Assembly: GCA_964532155.1 (NCBI GenBank)
Contig: CAZHGN010000004.1
Location: 1 to 59,061, forward strand
DNA: 59,061 nucleotides
Direction: 5' to 3'
Origin: HGM11416 sp964532155
GTDB taxonomy: Bacteria > Bacillota > Clostridia > Christensenellales > Borkfalkiaceae
Below the pieces are notes generated by a model, which saw only the letters and a list, made by a program, of their open reading frames with translations, was not told where the DNA came from and searched no databases. Below are positions 18,283 to 26,497 of the stretch, one piece after another. Position 1 is the first letter of the stretch; each line of letters opens with the position of its first letter. The position numbers and the translations under genes were made by a program.

Positions 18283-18772
18283 ATGATGACGTTCGAGATG
18301 TATTTTATGGTTTTTGTTATCTTAACGTTCTATTTTATCAACAGAGTACGCTGCTGAAAAAACAATAAGCGGAGAGGAACTTTCTAAATTTGTTATCGTC
18401 AACAGCAACGGCGAGCTTAGTTTGCGCGAAGAACTCAACCTTCAATTTTGGTCTTTCGTCGTAGATATCAAACCCACGGCAATAATTACACTGCCAAATA
18501 ATCAATACAGTTTGAGCGTCGAAACCGACAACGGCAAAATCGTTATAGATAGTAGCGTTACAAACGGCAACTTTGTAGGTCTCGATTTAAAAACGGACAA
18601 TGGTTCCATCGCCATCGACGGAAACGTTGAATGCGCCAACTTAGACGTTACCGCAAACAACGGCAAAATTGTTTTTAACGGCAACGTGATCGTCAACAAC
18701 GAACTCGAAGCGAGAACGGACGAGCTTCCGTACAAAAACCGCCGCGTATCGAACGGCGCGCACGGCGGGTAG
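18283..18772 (+). pseudogene. Frameshifted secreted beta-repeat protein (DUF4097-like)
   Basis: From the ATG at 18283 one frame encodes a hydrophobic signal-like start (MMTFEMYFMVFVILTFYFI) that ends at a stop after about 25 codons. A second frame, open from 18326, continues YAAEKTISGEELSKFVIVNSN and then repeats of the type VETDNGKIVID, KTDNGSIAIDGNV, TANNGKIVFNGNV, to a stop at 18772. Together they read as one exported protein broken by a single frameshift. The Asn-Gly beta-ladder repeats resemble DUF4097 putative adhesins. The repeat part alone has only a TTG start at 18422 without a good ribosome site. A sequencing indel is the alternative explanation. Confidence 0.5.
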
Positions 18773-19125
18773 GGTGCGCCTACTCAATTAACGGGTAGAA
18801 TTCTTCTTAATTTATACTCGTTTGCAAATATTGTTTTTTCTTTTATTTAAACCAAAAAGAACTAAGAATTTTGACGCTTCGACAACCTTATGTTCGTTTT
18901 TCTGTATCATGAATACACTTTTAAGAACCTAAAAGTGTATCTGTAATACAGTTTTACGAACTTACTTGAATAAGAGGGAAGTTTTGGCATTTGATTATAA
19001 AAGCGTTCAACTTGATATTTTCGGTTGAATATTATATTTTTTTTATCAAAACAGTGTTGTATATTTTTATAAAGTCCGTAATGTTGAAGTGTTTGGTTAT
19101 AGTGTCTTTATAACCGTAACCGCAT
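18773..19125. other. A+T-rich non-coding stretch with inverted repeats
   Basis: About 350 bp with no gene. It holds the two-tier hairpin at 18902-18955 and a small GGTTATA/TATAACC inverted repeat near 19094-19114. Nothing else is recognisable. Confidence 0.6.
18902..18955 (+). terminator. Two-tier hairpin, possible terminator or structured RNA
   Basis: Outer stem CTGTAT/ATACAG (18902-18907 and 18946-18951), symmetric 5-nt internal loop, inner perfect 11-bp stem ATACACTTTTA/TAAAAGTGTAT (18913-18923 and 18930-18940), then TTTT. It lies 130 bp behind the broken gene. Confidence 0.5.
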
Positions 19126-19962
19126 TTATTTAATATCGTTCGCGACGTCGGCTACACGGTCGTAGTAGCGGTAGCTTGCAAGTAGTTCTTGCGTTTCGAT
19201 GGTCGAAAGAGTTTGAATTTTTCCGCTTGATTGGTCGACTATTTCGAGCGAATAGGCATATTCGTCGACGGTTTTCGACATAAGCGTTTTAAGAAGAACG
19301 TTACCGCCGACGAGCAGTTTTTTACATTCCTTAACGCCTTTTCGGTCGATTTTTTTGCCATACGCTTTAACGTAGGCGCGCTCGTCCGTCTTTTTAAGCG
19401 CACCGACGAGTATGAATAAAGAGAAGAATAAAAGGGAAATATTCGGTGTGTTAAACAAAGAGAAAATGAATGCGCCAAGAAGAGTTGCGCCTATAACCGC
19501 GCCGATGATTTTCATTGCGAAAAGCACCTTTTTTTGCGGAAATTTAAGCGATAACGCCGCCGCGACTATTCTGCCGCCGTCAAGGGGGTACGCCGGTAAA
19601 ATATTGATTGCCGCAACCGAGAGGTTTGCAAAAAGCACCGTGTCGGTATACGGATATATCTCGGGAACAAGCCACCAAGCGGCGGTAAATAGTATGCAAA
19701 TAAACAAGTTAGTGAGCGGTCCCGCAAGCGCAACGGTTACCTCGTCTTTATAAGAAAGTCCGCCTATAGCACCGTTAATCACTGCTCCGTACGGCATTAG
19801 CGTTATTTTGTTCATCTTATAGCCGAGACGTTCGGCGGCGAGCGCGTGGCCGTATTCGTGCATAAGCGCGGTCAGCGTAAAGGTGAGGAATAAAAATACT
19901 TTGCCGGTTAGGGCAAAGTATAAGCCGAAGACGAAAAACAGGGGATGTATCGTCAGTTTCAT
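19126..19962 (-). CDS. spoIVFB: SpoIVFB-type intramembrane metalloprotease
   Basis: Site-2 protease of family M50B; in B. subtilis it activates pro-sigma-K in the mother cell during sporulation. H35, E36 and H39 form the HEYGH zinc site in TM2, and NILPAYPLDGGR (120-131) supplies the second metal ligand. Several TM segments precede a C-terminal soluble domain of about 80 residues (a CBS-like regulatory tail in homologues). The 278-aa protein overlaps the upstream spoIVFA-like gene by 4 bp (ATGA). The pairing makes the assignment firm. Confidence 0.9.
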   Translation of the reverse strand: MKLTIHPLFFVFGLYFALTGKVFLFLTFTLTALMHEYGHALAAERLGYKMNKITLMPYGAVINGAIGGLSYKDEVTVALAGPLTNLFICILFTAAWWLVPEIYPYTDTVLFANLSVAAINILPAYPLDGGRIVAAALSLKFPQKKVLFAMKIIGAVIGATLLGAFIFSLFNTPNISLLFFSLFILVGALKKTDERAYVKAYGKKIDRKGVKECKKLLVGGNVLLKTLMSKTVDEYAYSLEIVDQSSGKIQTLSTIETQELLASYRYYDRVADVANDIK

Positions 19963-20741
19963 TTATTAAAAACGATCGAATTTTCCGTCGCGGCAAAATC
20001 GGTGAGCAGGCTTTCTCCGTCGTACAGATAAACCGAGGCTTTTTCGGAAGTATGGCATACCGGGACGTTTTTGTTCACCTTTTCGCCTTTGGAAAAGTAT
20101 ACGAGATCCGCGCCCTCTATCACGCTTGAAAAGTTTTCGCTGTGCTTGACGGTAACCGTATACGTTCCGTTTTCGTTCTTTACGATATTATCCACCGTGC
20201 CCTCGCAAACGGGGTAAAGCGAATACTCGCCGACTACGGAAATTACCCCCTTCACGAGAGTTATGCCCTCGCTTTTTACGGGTAGATTGAGCGAAAAATC
20301 GCTATACACGCGCTCGTCGGTTATTTCGTTAGTAGTTTCTTGACCGAAAACGCTGCGAATAAGGTTGTTCATTCCGCTGTTTTCCCAAAACACGTTTGTA
20401 ACGATTATCGCCGCAACGAGCATCAGCGCGGCTACGACTTGCGCCGTTATTATTCCGCTAAGTCTGCGTTCGCGTTTGTCGGTATGCGGTTTTTCGCAGT
20501 CGCAGTCGCAATCGGTTTTGCAAGCGCATTCGCCTAAGTCCAAGCATCTTTCGCAGTCGCCCTCGCAAACGGCAGGATGAGCGCCTTCGTGTTCGGTTGC
20601 TTTCGTTTCGTCGAGTTCGTCGTTTACCTTTTTAATAAGGCTTTTCTTTCTAAAAAAGGTTGGTTTTTTCTTCTTCGTCACGTATTCGCACGAAGGCGAA
20701 GGGATTCCTATAAGTCTTGCGTATTCCATTCCGTCGTTCAT
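19959..20741 (-). CDS. spoIVFA: SpoIVFA-like membrane protein with LytM-type domain and Cys-rich segment
   Basis: A 260-aa protein with one TM helix (about 94-117) and a C-terminal domain (about 150-260) resembling degenerate M23/LytM domains (GVISVVGEYSLYPVCEGTVD, VTVKHSENFSSV). In B. subtilis SpoIVFA holds SpoIVFB inactive until a forespore signal. The cytosolic N-terminal part carries eight cysteines within residues 59-82, which I do not associate with SpoIVFA. GTGAGG precedes the ATG at 20741. Overlap with spoIVFB supports joint expression. Confidence 0.8.
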   Translation of the reverse strand: MNDGMEYARLIGIPSPSCEYVTKKKKPTFFRKKSLIKKVNDELDETKATEHEGAHPAVCEGDCERCLDLGECACKTDCDCDCEKPHTDKRERRLSGIITAQVVAALMLVAAIIVTNVFWENSGMNNLIRSVFGQETTNEITDERVYSDFSLNLPVKSEGITLVKGVISVVGEYSLYPVCEGTVDNIVKNENGTYTVTVKHSENFSSVIEGADLVYFSKGEKVNKNVPVCHTSEKASVYLYDGESLLTDFAATENSIVFNK

Positions 20742-21055
20742 AATCGCACCTCACTTTTTAAAGCTCGTTTTAAATATATGCCCGCATTTTATCGGTTAGA
20801 ACAAAAAGTAGATTTAGTCGTTATTTTATATTCGGTTTATCTCGATTAAATTAATCGTTATTATTTTCTTGCCAAACGCCTATAACAGTGGTAAAATATC
20901 GTTAAGGCGGTAGGCGGCAATGCGCGTAGCGGTGGTTAACGGGCGATGCATTAGAACCGTTATAATTTTTTTTAAGTTATAATAAACACAATAGTACATT
21001 AACAAAATATCGGGCTATAGCACCGTTATCGACTATTTTTATATGCGGAGCGTAT
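20742..21055. other. Divergent intergenic region spoIVFA/cls
   Basis: A 314-bp region without a gene. It contains several TATAAT-like sequences around 20965-20985, probably promoter elements of cls, but no -35 at standard spacing is convincing. Confidence 0.4.
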
Positions 21056-22624
21056 ATGGGAAGAAAAAATAAGATAAAAAAGAATGAAAAAATCGGCCGT
21101 CGGCGCGCGGCGTTTCCCACGCGGTTTTTAATTTGCGGCTTGCTTATACTGTTTCAGATTGCATTGACGGTCTTTTTCGTAATATCGTTAGGTCATAGGC
21201 TGATTTACGCTCAGGCAATACTAACGCTTCTTTCGATCTTCGTACTAATTCACGTACTTAATAAGGACGAGCCCGCCGCGCATAAACTCGTTTGGTCCAT
21301 CGTTATTATATTACTTTCGGTTGCGGGCGTCGTGATATATTGCATGTTTGGCAGTCCGCAGCAAACGCGCAAGGCAAAAAAGCGTTTCGAACAGGTCAAT
21401 AAAGAGGCGTCGTTATACCTTAAGTCGGACGAAACCGTTTGTCGCGCGTTCGAAGAGCAGTCGCCTTGCGGTCGGTCGCTTTCCGAATACTTGGAAAACG
21501 TCTGCGGTATTCCTGCGTTCGTAAATACGGAAGCGAAATATTTACCGAGCGGCGAGCAATTTTTCGCTTCGCTTATAGAAGATATAAAGAGGGCGGAAAA
21601 TTATATTTTTCTCGAATATTTTATCGTAACGCCGGGTGAAATTTGGAACGCGCTACACGATGCGCTTGTCGAAAGAGTTATGGCGGGCGTGCGAGTTTTC
21701 ATGTTGTACGACGACATAGGAAGCATGAAGAAAACGCCCGGTGCGTTTGATATTGAGCTTAGGCGCGAGGGCATTTTTTGCTATAAATTCAATCCGTTTT
21801 TGCCGATAGCCACTACCTTGCACAACAACAGAGATCACCGTAAAATCGCCGTAATAGACGGAAAGGTCGCTTATACCGGCGGAGTCAATATCGCCGACGA
21901 ATACGCCAATGTGGAAGAGCCGTTCGGCAAATGGAAGGACTGCGCCGTCAGAGTTTGCGGCGAAGCCGTGCAAGGTTTTGTGTTCATGTTTACACAGCTT
22001 TACAACGTTTTTGCTCCCGAACCTCTCGAGCCCGCGGAGTTTCTGGCTCGCGCGGACGGCGTTAAGAGCGACGGCTTCGTTCAGCCTTATGCCGACGGCC
22101 CGCGCCCCGCGTATAACGATTATATAGGAAAAAATTTATATCTCGGAATAATTTATTCGGCGAAGAAATATCTTTATATCGCAACGCCGTATTTGATAAT
22201 GGGGTACGAAGCGGAAGAAGCGCTCGTGTTTGCGGCTAAACGCGGAGTCGACGTGCGCATCATAACGCCGCACGTTCCCGATAAAAAGTACGTTTTCGCA
22301 ATGACTCGGTCGGCTTACGCAAAGCTTATCGCCGCCGGCGTGAAGATATACGAATACGGTCCCGGCTTTATGCACTCTAAAATCATACTTGCCGACGACG
22401 AGTTCGGCGTTGTGGGAACGGTTAATTTCGATTATAGAAGTTTCGTTCACCACTACGAATGCGGTTGTTTTATGTGCAAAACGTCCGCACTTAAAGATAT
22501 TAAAGACGATTATTTGACCACCGCTTTAAAAGACGGCATACTGCAAACGGAAGAAAGCGCAAAACTAACGCTATACGAAAAAGCAGTGAAAATCATAATG
22601 GGATTGTTCGCCCCCTTGCTTTAA
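21056..22624 (+). CDS. cls: Cardiolipin synthase
   Basis: Condenses phospholipids to cardiolipin at the membrane. Two or three N-terminal TM helices (about 23-105) are followed by two phospholipase-D domains with HKD motifs: HRKIAVIDGKVAYTGG and HSKIILADDEFGVVGT. The 522-aa length fits Firmicute Cls. GGAG precedes the ATG at 21056 by a few bases. It is monocistronic as far as can be seen. Confidence 0.94.
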   Translation: MGRKNKIKKNEKIGRRRAAFPTRFLICGLLILFQIALTVFFVISLGHRLIYAQAILTLLSIFVLIHVLNKDEPAAHKLVWSIVIILLSVAGVVIYCMFGSPQQTRKAKKRFEQVNKEASLYLKSDETVCRAFEEQSPCGRSLSEYLENVCGIPAFVNTEAKYLPSGEQFFASLIEDIKRAENYIFLEYFIVTPGEIWNALHDALVERVMAGVRVFMLYDDIGSMKKTPGAFDIELRREGIFCYKFNPFLPIATTLHNNRDHRKIAVIDGKVAYTGGVNIADEYANVEEPFGKWKDCAVRVCGEAVQGFVFMFTQLYNVFAPEPLEPAEFLARADGVKSDGFVQPYADGPRPAYNDYIGKNLYLGIIYSAKKYLYIATPYLIMGYEAEEALVFAAKRGVDVRIITPHVPDKKYVFAMTRSAYAKLIAAGVKIYEYGPGFMHSKIILADDEFGVVGTVNFDYRSFVHHYECGCFMCKTSALKDIKDDYLTTALKDGILQTEESAKLTLYEKAVKIIMGLFAPLL

Positions 22625-22909
22625 CGGCGATTGTTATTGCAAACTACGCTTTTGCAAATCGTGTTAGCGAGGCTTTGTTTAAGGGGGACGGTTAGTTTGC
22701 TACTTTAGCAGGGTTTGCGGCGCTTTTGCTTTTTTCTTAATAAAAAAAAGAAAAAAACCGAAAAAATTTATAAAAAGCATATACAAACCGAAAAAAATAT
22801 GTTACAATAATACGGACGAGCAAGCAAGCTCGCCGTTAAAAACGGAATCACGGCGGCGCGCACGCGCCTTGCCCGTATACGATTTAAGAAAATAACGGAG
22901 GTAACAATT
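22625..22909. other. Intergenic region cls/ferredoxin
   Basis: It contains an A-rich tract (22738-22800) leading to the ferredoxin promoter. No gene or strong structure was seen. Confidence 0.4.
22780..22808 (+). promoter_or_regulatory. Possible promoter of the ferredoxin gene
   Basis: TATACA (22780-22785), 17-bp spacer, TACAAT (22803-22808), with an A-tract upstream that could act as an UP element. Confidence 0.45.
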
Positions 22910-23080
22910 ATGGCATTCAAAATTAACGATACCTGCATTTCCTGCGGAACTTGCGCGGCTAACTGCCCCGTAAACGCTATTGCCGAGGGAGATACTCAGT
23001 ATAATATTGACGCCGATACCTGCATTTCCTGCGGAAATTGCGCGGCTAACTGCCCTGTAGGCGCTATCAGCGAAGAATAA
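22910..23080 (+). CDS. 2[4Fe-4S] ferredoxin
   Basis: A 56-aa clostridial-type ferredoxin. Two near-identical cluster motifs, CISCGTCAANCP and CISCGNCAANCP, bind two 4Fe-4S clusters. It carries low-potential electrons, most likely accepting them from the pyruvate oxidoreductase at 1-2945. GGAGGT precedes the ATG. It has its own terminator, consistent with a highly expressed single gene. Confidence 0.97.
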   Translation: MAFKINDTCISCGTCAANCPVNAIAEGDTQYNIDADTCISCGNCAANCPVGAISEE

Positions 23081-23110
23081 TTCGCTTGCGTTAATCGAAC
23101 TGTAGTAAAG

Positions 23111-23134
23111 ACCGCGGAGTTTTCTGCGGTTTTT
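23111..23134 (+). terminator. Intrinsic terminator after ferredoxin
   Basis: ACCGCGGA (23111-23118) pairs with TCTGCGGT (23123-23130), followed by T to 23134. Confidence 0.85.
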
Positions 23135-23215
23135 ATTATTGCTTTTTTGCATATGCGTTCAATTTTCCGCATAAACATTATCGTAATGAAAAGCGTTTTT
23201 GCGGGAGGTTGAATT

Positions 23216-24691
23216 TTGATAAACGATAAACAAATCGAGCGGACCGAATATTTTAGGTCGATTACTTCAAGCCCTATATCATTCGGCTTTAAGCCGAGAG
23301 AAGACGGCTCGATAATCGCCGTTCGTGCGACTGTCAGAACGAGAGACGTCAAGGTCGACGGCAACGAATGCGCCGCCTATAGCACCGCTCTGTTTTCAAT
23401 AGTGCAAAAAACGGACGACGGCTTTGTTCAAGACGATTACGCCGTGGATTTTTCGTCTGCGTTTTCAGACGAGAGAATAGGCGGAAAAGCACCCGTCGGC
23501 GTGTGCTATTCGGTAGGCGATATAAAGAGCGAACAAAGCGGCGACGAGTATACGATTAGTGCGATAATCGACTCCGAGGTCAACTTTTTTAATACGATTG
23601 GCGTTAGCGTCGTAGAGCGGGGCGATAACTTGGTTACAAAAAACGAGGAAATATCGGTCGCTGTTCCCGCCTTTAGACGTACCGCCGTAGGCGATTTCGA
23701 GGGGGATAGGGAATATCCTTTCGAGATAGAAGCCATGCTTTCTCATGAGGAGCGCGTACGCGTTACGCGTGTAACCGCTCAGCCCGACGTCGCCGTTATA
23801 GACGGCGAAATCCTTTCGGAATTTCTTTTTTATACCAAGCGCGGCGAGTTCATTCGCGAAAGCCTCACCGTTCCTTTTAAATACGAGGCTGAGTGCGAGG
23901 GCGGCGGTGTGGAAACGCGCTATTTCGTTTTCGGCGAAGTGCTTTCGGCAAACTATAAAATAGAAAATGCCGAAGAGGGCAGACTTTCGACCGTTTCGGG
24001 AAATTATACCTTGCGTTTTACCGTCGCGGCGTTCGATATCGAGTGTGTTTCCGTTGCGGTAGACGGCTTTTCCAAGACTAACGCCATCGACTGCGAGCGC
24101 GACGAGATCGTTTATTCGAGCGATTTAAGGCTGTGCGAGCTTAAAACCAAATGCTTCGGCGAAGCGGCGTCCGACAAGGGCGAAGACTACGTCGTCGGCG
24201 TTATAGGCGGTTCGATAGACGCATTCGATTACCGCAAGGAAAACGGAAAACTCAAGCCGTCCGGGCTTGTGCGCGCGGAACTTTTGGTGCGTTCCAAGGA
24301 CGGTACGGTTAGGCAAGCAAAGGCGGAACTTCCTTTTTCTTGCGAGTTCGATTGCGACGGCGATCCTGCCGACGTCGAGATAATTCCCCATTCGTTTGCA
24401 GTTAAGGAACTTGACGAAAAGTGCGTTTTAGAGTGCGAATTATTCTTTACGGTGGCATACTTTACGACTTCAAAAATATTCGCGCTTACCGATATACGCT
24501 TGGGCGACGAGCTCGAAAGCGATTCGTCTGCCGTTAAAATTATTTTCGTCGAAAAGGGGGAATGCGCTTGGTCTGTTTGCAAAAAAGCGCGCGTTTCCGA
24601 AGATGAGCTTTATAGGCAAAACCCCGAACTTCGCTTTCCGACCGAAAGGGATTCCGGTATAGTGATATATAAAAAAATCGACATGGAATAA
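23216..24691 (+). CDS. sipL: SPOCS (DUF3794) repeats plus LysM: SipL-like spore morphogenetic protein
   Basis: A 491-aa protein with no signal peptide. Three beta-rich repeats (about 30-140, 165-280 and 295-400) with the pattern VRVTRVTAQPDVAVIDGEIL and IIPHSFAVKELDEKCVLECEL resemble SPOCS domains. The C-terminus (about 438-487, FVEKGECAWSVCKKARVSEDELYRQNPEL) is LysM-like. This is the architecture of SipL, which links SpoIVA to the forming spore coat in Clostridia. It starts with TTG at 23216, seven bases after GGGAGG. ispE follows after 64 bp. Confidence 0.7.
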   Translation: MINDKQIERTEYFRSITSSPISFGFKPREDGSIIAVRATVRTRDVKVDGNECAAYSTALFSIVQKTDDGFVQDDYAVDFSSAFSDERIGGKAPVGVCYSVGDIKSEQSGDEYTISAIIDSEVNFFNTIGVSVVERGDNLVTKNEEISVAVPAFRRTAVGDFEGDREYPFEIEAMLSHEERVRVTRVTAQPDVAVIDGEILSEFLFYTKRGEFIRESLTVPFKYEAECEGGGVETRYFVFGEVLSANYKIENAEEGRLSTVSGNYTLRFTVAAFDIECVSVAVDGFSKTNAIDCERDEIVYSSDLRLCELKTKCFGEAASDKGEDYVVGVIGGSIDAFDYRKENGKLKPSGLVRAELLVRSKDGTVRQAKAELPFSCEFDCDGDPADVEIIPHSFAVKELDEKCVLECELFFTVAYFTTSKIFALTDIRLGDELESDSSAVKIIFVEKGECAWSVCKKARVSEDELYRQNPELRFPTERDSGIVIYKKIDME

Positions 24692-24724
24692 CCGTCGCTT
24701 GTTTTGTGTGAAACGTGCGATAAC

Positions 24725-24737
24725 GGGCTTATAGCCC
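24725..24737 (+). repeat. Palindrome GGGCTTATAGCCC, copy 1
   Basis: A 13-bp palindrome followed by T-rich sequence, just before ispE. A 17-bp identical copy (TAACGGGCTTATAGCCC) lies before the GtrA-like gene at 49426. Confidence 0.6.
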
Positions 24738-24755
24738 TATTTTTAGAGGAAAAAA

Positions 24756-25655
24756 ATGAGAACTAAAGAAAAAGCGTACGCGAAAATCAATCTCGCTCTT
24801 TACGTCGGAAAGCGCACGGACGGATTTCATCCGATAGACAGCGTGGTTGCATCGGTCGATCTATACGACGACGTAACCGTTGCTACGCGCTACGACGATA
24901 AAATAAACATAAAACCGTCGGGACTAAGAGAATATATATACGGTTTCGGCTACGATAACGACAACGCGTACAAGGCGGCGGCGCTTTTTAAGGAAAAATA
25001 TAATACCAATGGCGTTGATATTTACATACGCAAAGCGATACCGCTCGGCGGCGGAATGGGCGGTTCTTCCGCGGATGCCGCAGCCGTTCTTAGAGCAATG
25101 GCTAAACTTTATAAGGTAGAGGACGACTTGTCGCCCCTTGCCGCTCAGCTCGGTAGCGATACGCCGTATATGCTAAGCGGCGGTTTTGCAAGGATTGGCG
25201 GCCGCGGCGAAATAATAACGCCGATCGACTGCTTCAAAAGGCTTCATATAGTTGCCGTTTATCCCGATTCGGGAGTCAATACGAGCGCTTGCTTCGAGGA
25301 ATTCGACGAGCTCGAACTTCCGACTACCGACGGAGCAATGCTCGACGGACTCGTGCGGTTCCTTTCGTCCGAGGACGACGATTACGCCGCGGGGCTTGCG
25401 GGTTGCATAAACGATTTGTATCCCGCCGCTTGCTCTGTTAATCCCGACGTGAAAGATGCGTTCGAGGCTATAAAATCACTTTCTCCGTCGGTTGTCTTTA
25501 TGACGGGTAGCGGAAGTACCGTTTGCGGTATATATCCCGACGAAATGCTTGCGCGCTGGGCGGTGGATAAACTGAAAAAATTCGGGTTTTCCGCCGATTA
25601 CCTTTATACGGTCAAGGAAGCTAAAAAGAAAAAAGAGGAGCGCTACAGCAGATAG
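24756..25655 (+). CDS. ispE: 4-diphosphocytidyl-2-C-methyl-D-erythritol kinase
   Basis: GHMP-family kinase of the MEP isoprenoid pathway. The ATP loop PLGGGMGGSSADAAAVL (about 95-111), the N-terminal AYAKINLALYVGKR with catalytic Lys/Asn, and FMTGSGSTVCGIY near the C-terminus are intact. At 299 aa it is a normal length. AGAGG precedes the ATG. Confidence 0.96.
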   Translation: MRTKEKAYAKINLALYVGKRTDGFHPIDSVVASVDLYDDVTVATRYDDKINIKPSGLREYIYGFGYDNDNAYKAAALFKEKYNTNGVDIYIRKAIPLGGGMGGSSADAAAVLRAMAKLYKVEDDLSPLAAQLGSDTPYMLSGGFARIGGRGEIITPIDCFKRLHIVAVYPDSGVNTSACFEEFDELELPTTDGAMLDGLVRFLSSEDDDYAAGLAGCINDLYPAACSVNPDVKDAFEAIKSLSPSVVFMTGSGSTVCGIYPDEMLARWAVDKLKKFGFSADYLYTVKEAKKKKEERYSR

Positions 25656-25667
25656 CGCAAACGATAA

Positions 25668-25712
25668 AACACCCCGTCCGTCGGTTAAACGATTGGCTCG
25701 GGGTGTTTTTTT
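25668..25712 (+). terminator. Intrinsic terminator after ispE
   Basis: AACACCCCG (25668-25676) pairs with CGGGGTGTT (25699-25707), followed by T to 25712. Confidence 0.88.
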
Positions 25713-25870
25713 AGTGCAAAAAGCGGCTGCTAAATTAACAAGCAACCGCTATTTTTATAGTTTTAGCGTGTAATTAATCGGCGTTTTGCCGAATATGGCG
25801 TTTGTATTAAAACACGTTTAACATGTAAATGGATTTAGTCGAAGTAAAAAATATGAATTAAAAGAACTCA

Positions 25871-26497
25871 TTATTGTAAATACTTATTTATGCTTTTTAT
25901 CCAAGATAAATTGTTGCTTTCGAACTTATTAATAAAATCGATGAAATTCGTACTGCAAGAGATATCGTCCTTGAAATTAATTCGCGAGATACGTTCTTTC
26001 ATTTCGGGATAAGATCTTCTAAAAATTTTGTTGCAAACGTCCTTTATTTGTTCTTCGTGTGCGTCGTAGTTTTTTACTCCCGTTAATTGTTCTATTACGT
26101 CGGCGTTGGCTTTCTTTCCTTGATTTTTAAGATAGACTTCGCCAAAGTGTGAGAGTATAATTTGCATCGTGCAAGGGTTAGCGAATATGATGATTTTATT
26201 AGAAACGCTTTTGCCATCGTGAAAATCGTTGATTTTCTTTTTTATTTGTTTGTATTCTCTAAAAGGTTTTTTATCCGTGTCGCAAAATATCAAAATAACT
26301 TCATACCTGTCGTTATTGTAAGCGTCTTGATAGCAAGCAAATATATTGGATGCGCTTTTTGCGTTTATAAGTATAAATTCGTATGAGGTATCCCATACGT
26401 TTAATTCGTTCAGGCGCTTAAAATAATAAATATCTTCAAACCCTTCGCAAATAACGCAAATCTTATGCTTGTTATTAATAGGCGGCAAATTAAACAT
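25871..26497 (-). CDS. RloB-like TOPRIM-fold protein, partner of the upstream ATPase
   Basis: A 208-aa protein with a TOPRIM-type layout: ICVICEGFED (E19) and LIFCDTDKKP (D73, D75) would bind the metal, and FANPCTMQIILSHF matches the NPC-x-HF motif of RloB/AbiLii proteins. It overlaps the ATPase gene by 8 bp, so the two are one operon. The segment is clearly richer in A+T than its surroundings, with AT-ending codons, a sign of horizontal acquisition. In related two-gene systems (RloAB, AbiL, PARIS) the ATPase controls a TOPRIM nuclease; that role here is inferred. Confidence 0.75.
   Translation of the reverse strand: MFNLPPINNKHKICVICEGFEDIYYFKRLNELNVWDTSYEFILINAKSASNIFACYQDAYNNDRYEVILIFCDTDKKPFREYKQIKKKINDFHDGKSVSNKIIIFANPCTMQIILSHFGEVYLKNQGKKANADVIEQLTGVKNYDAHEEQIKDVCNKIFRRSYPEMKERISRINFKDDISCSTNFIDFINKFESNNLSWIKSINKYLQ

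Noticed and set aside
18258..18368. Small open frame MEFLKEKYNDDVRDVF... of 36 codons as a gene
   Set aside because: No ribosome site and no recognisable features; it overlaps the signal-peptide frame of the broken gene.
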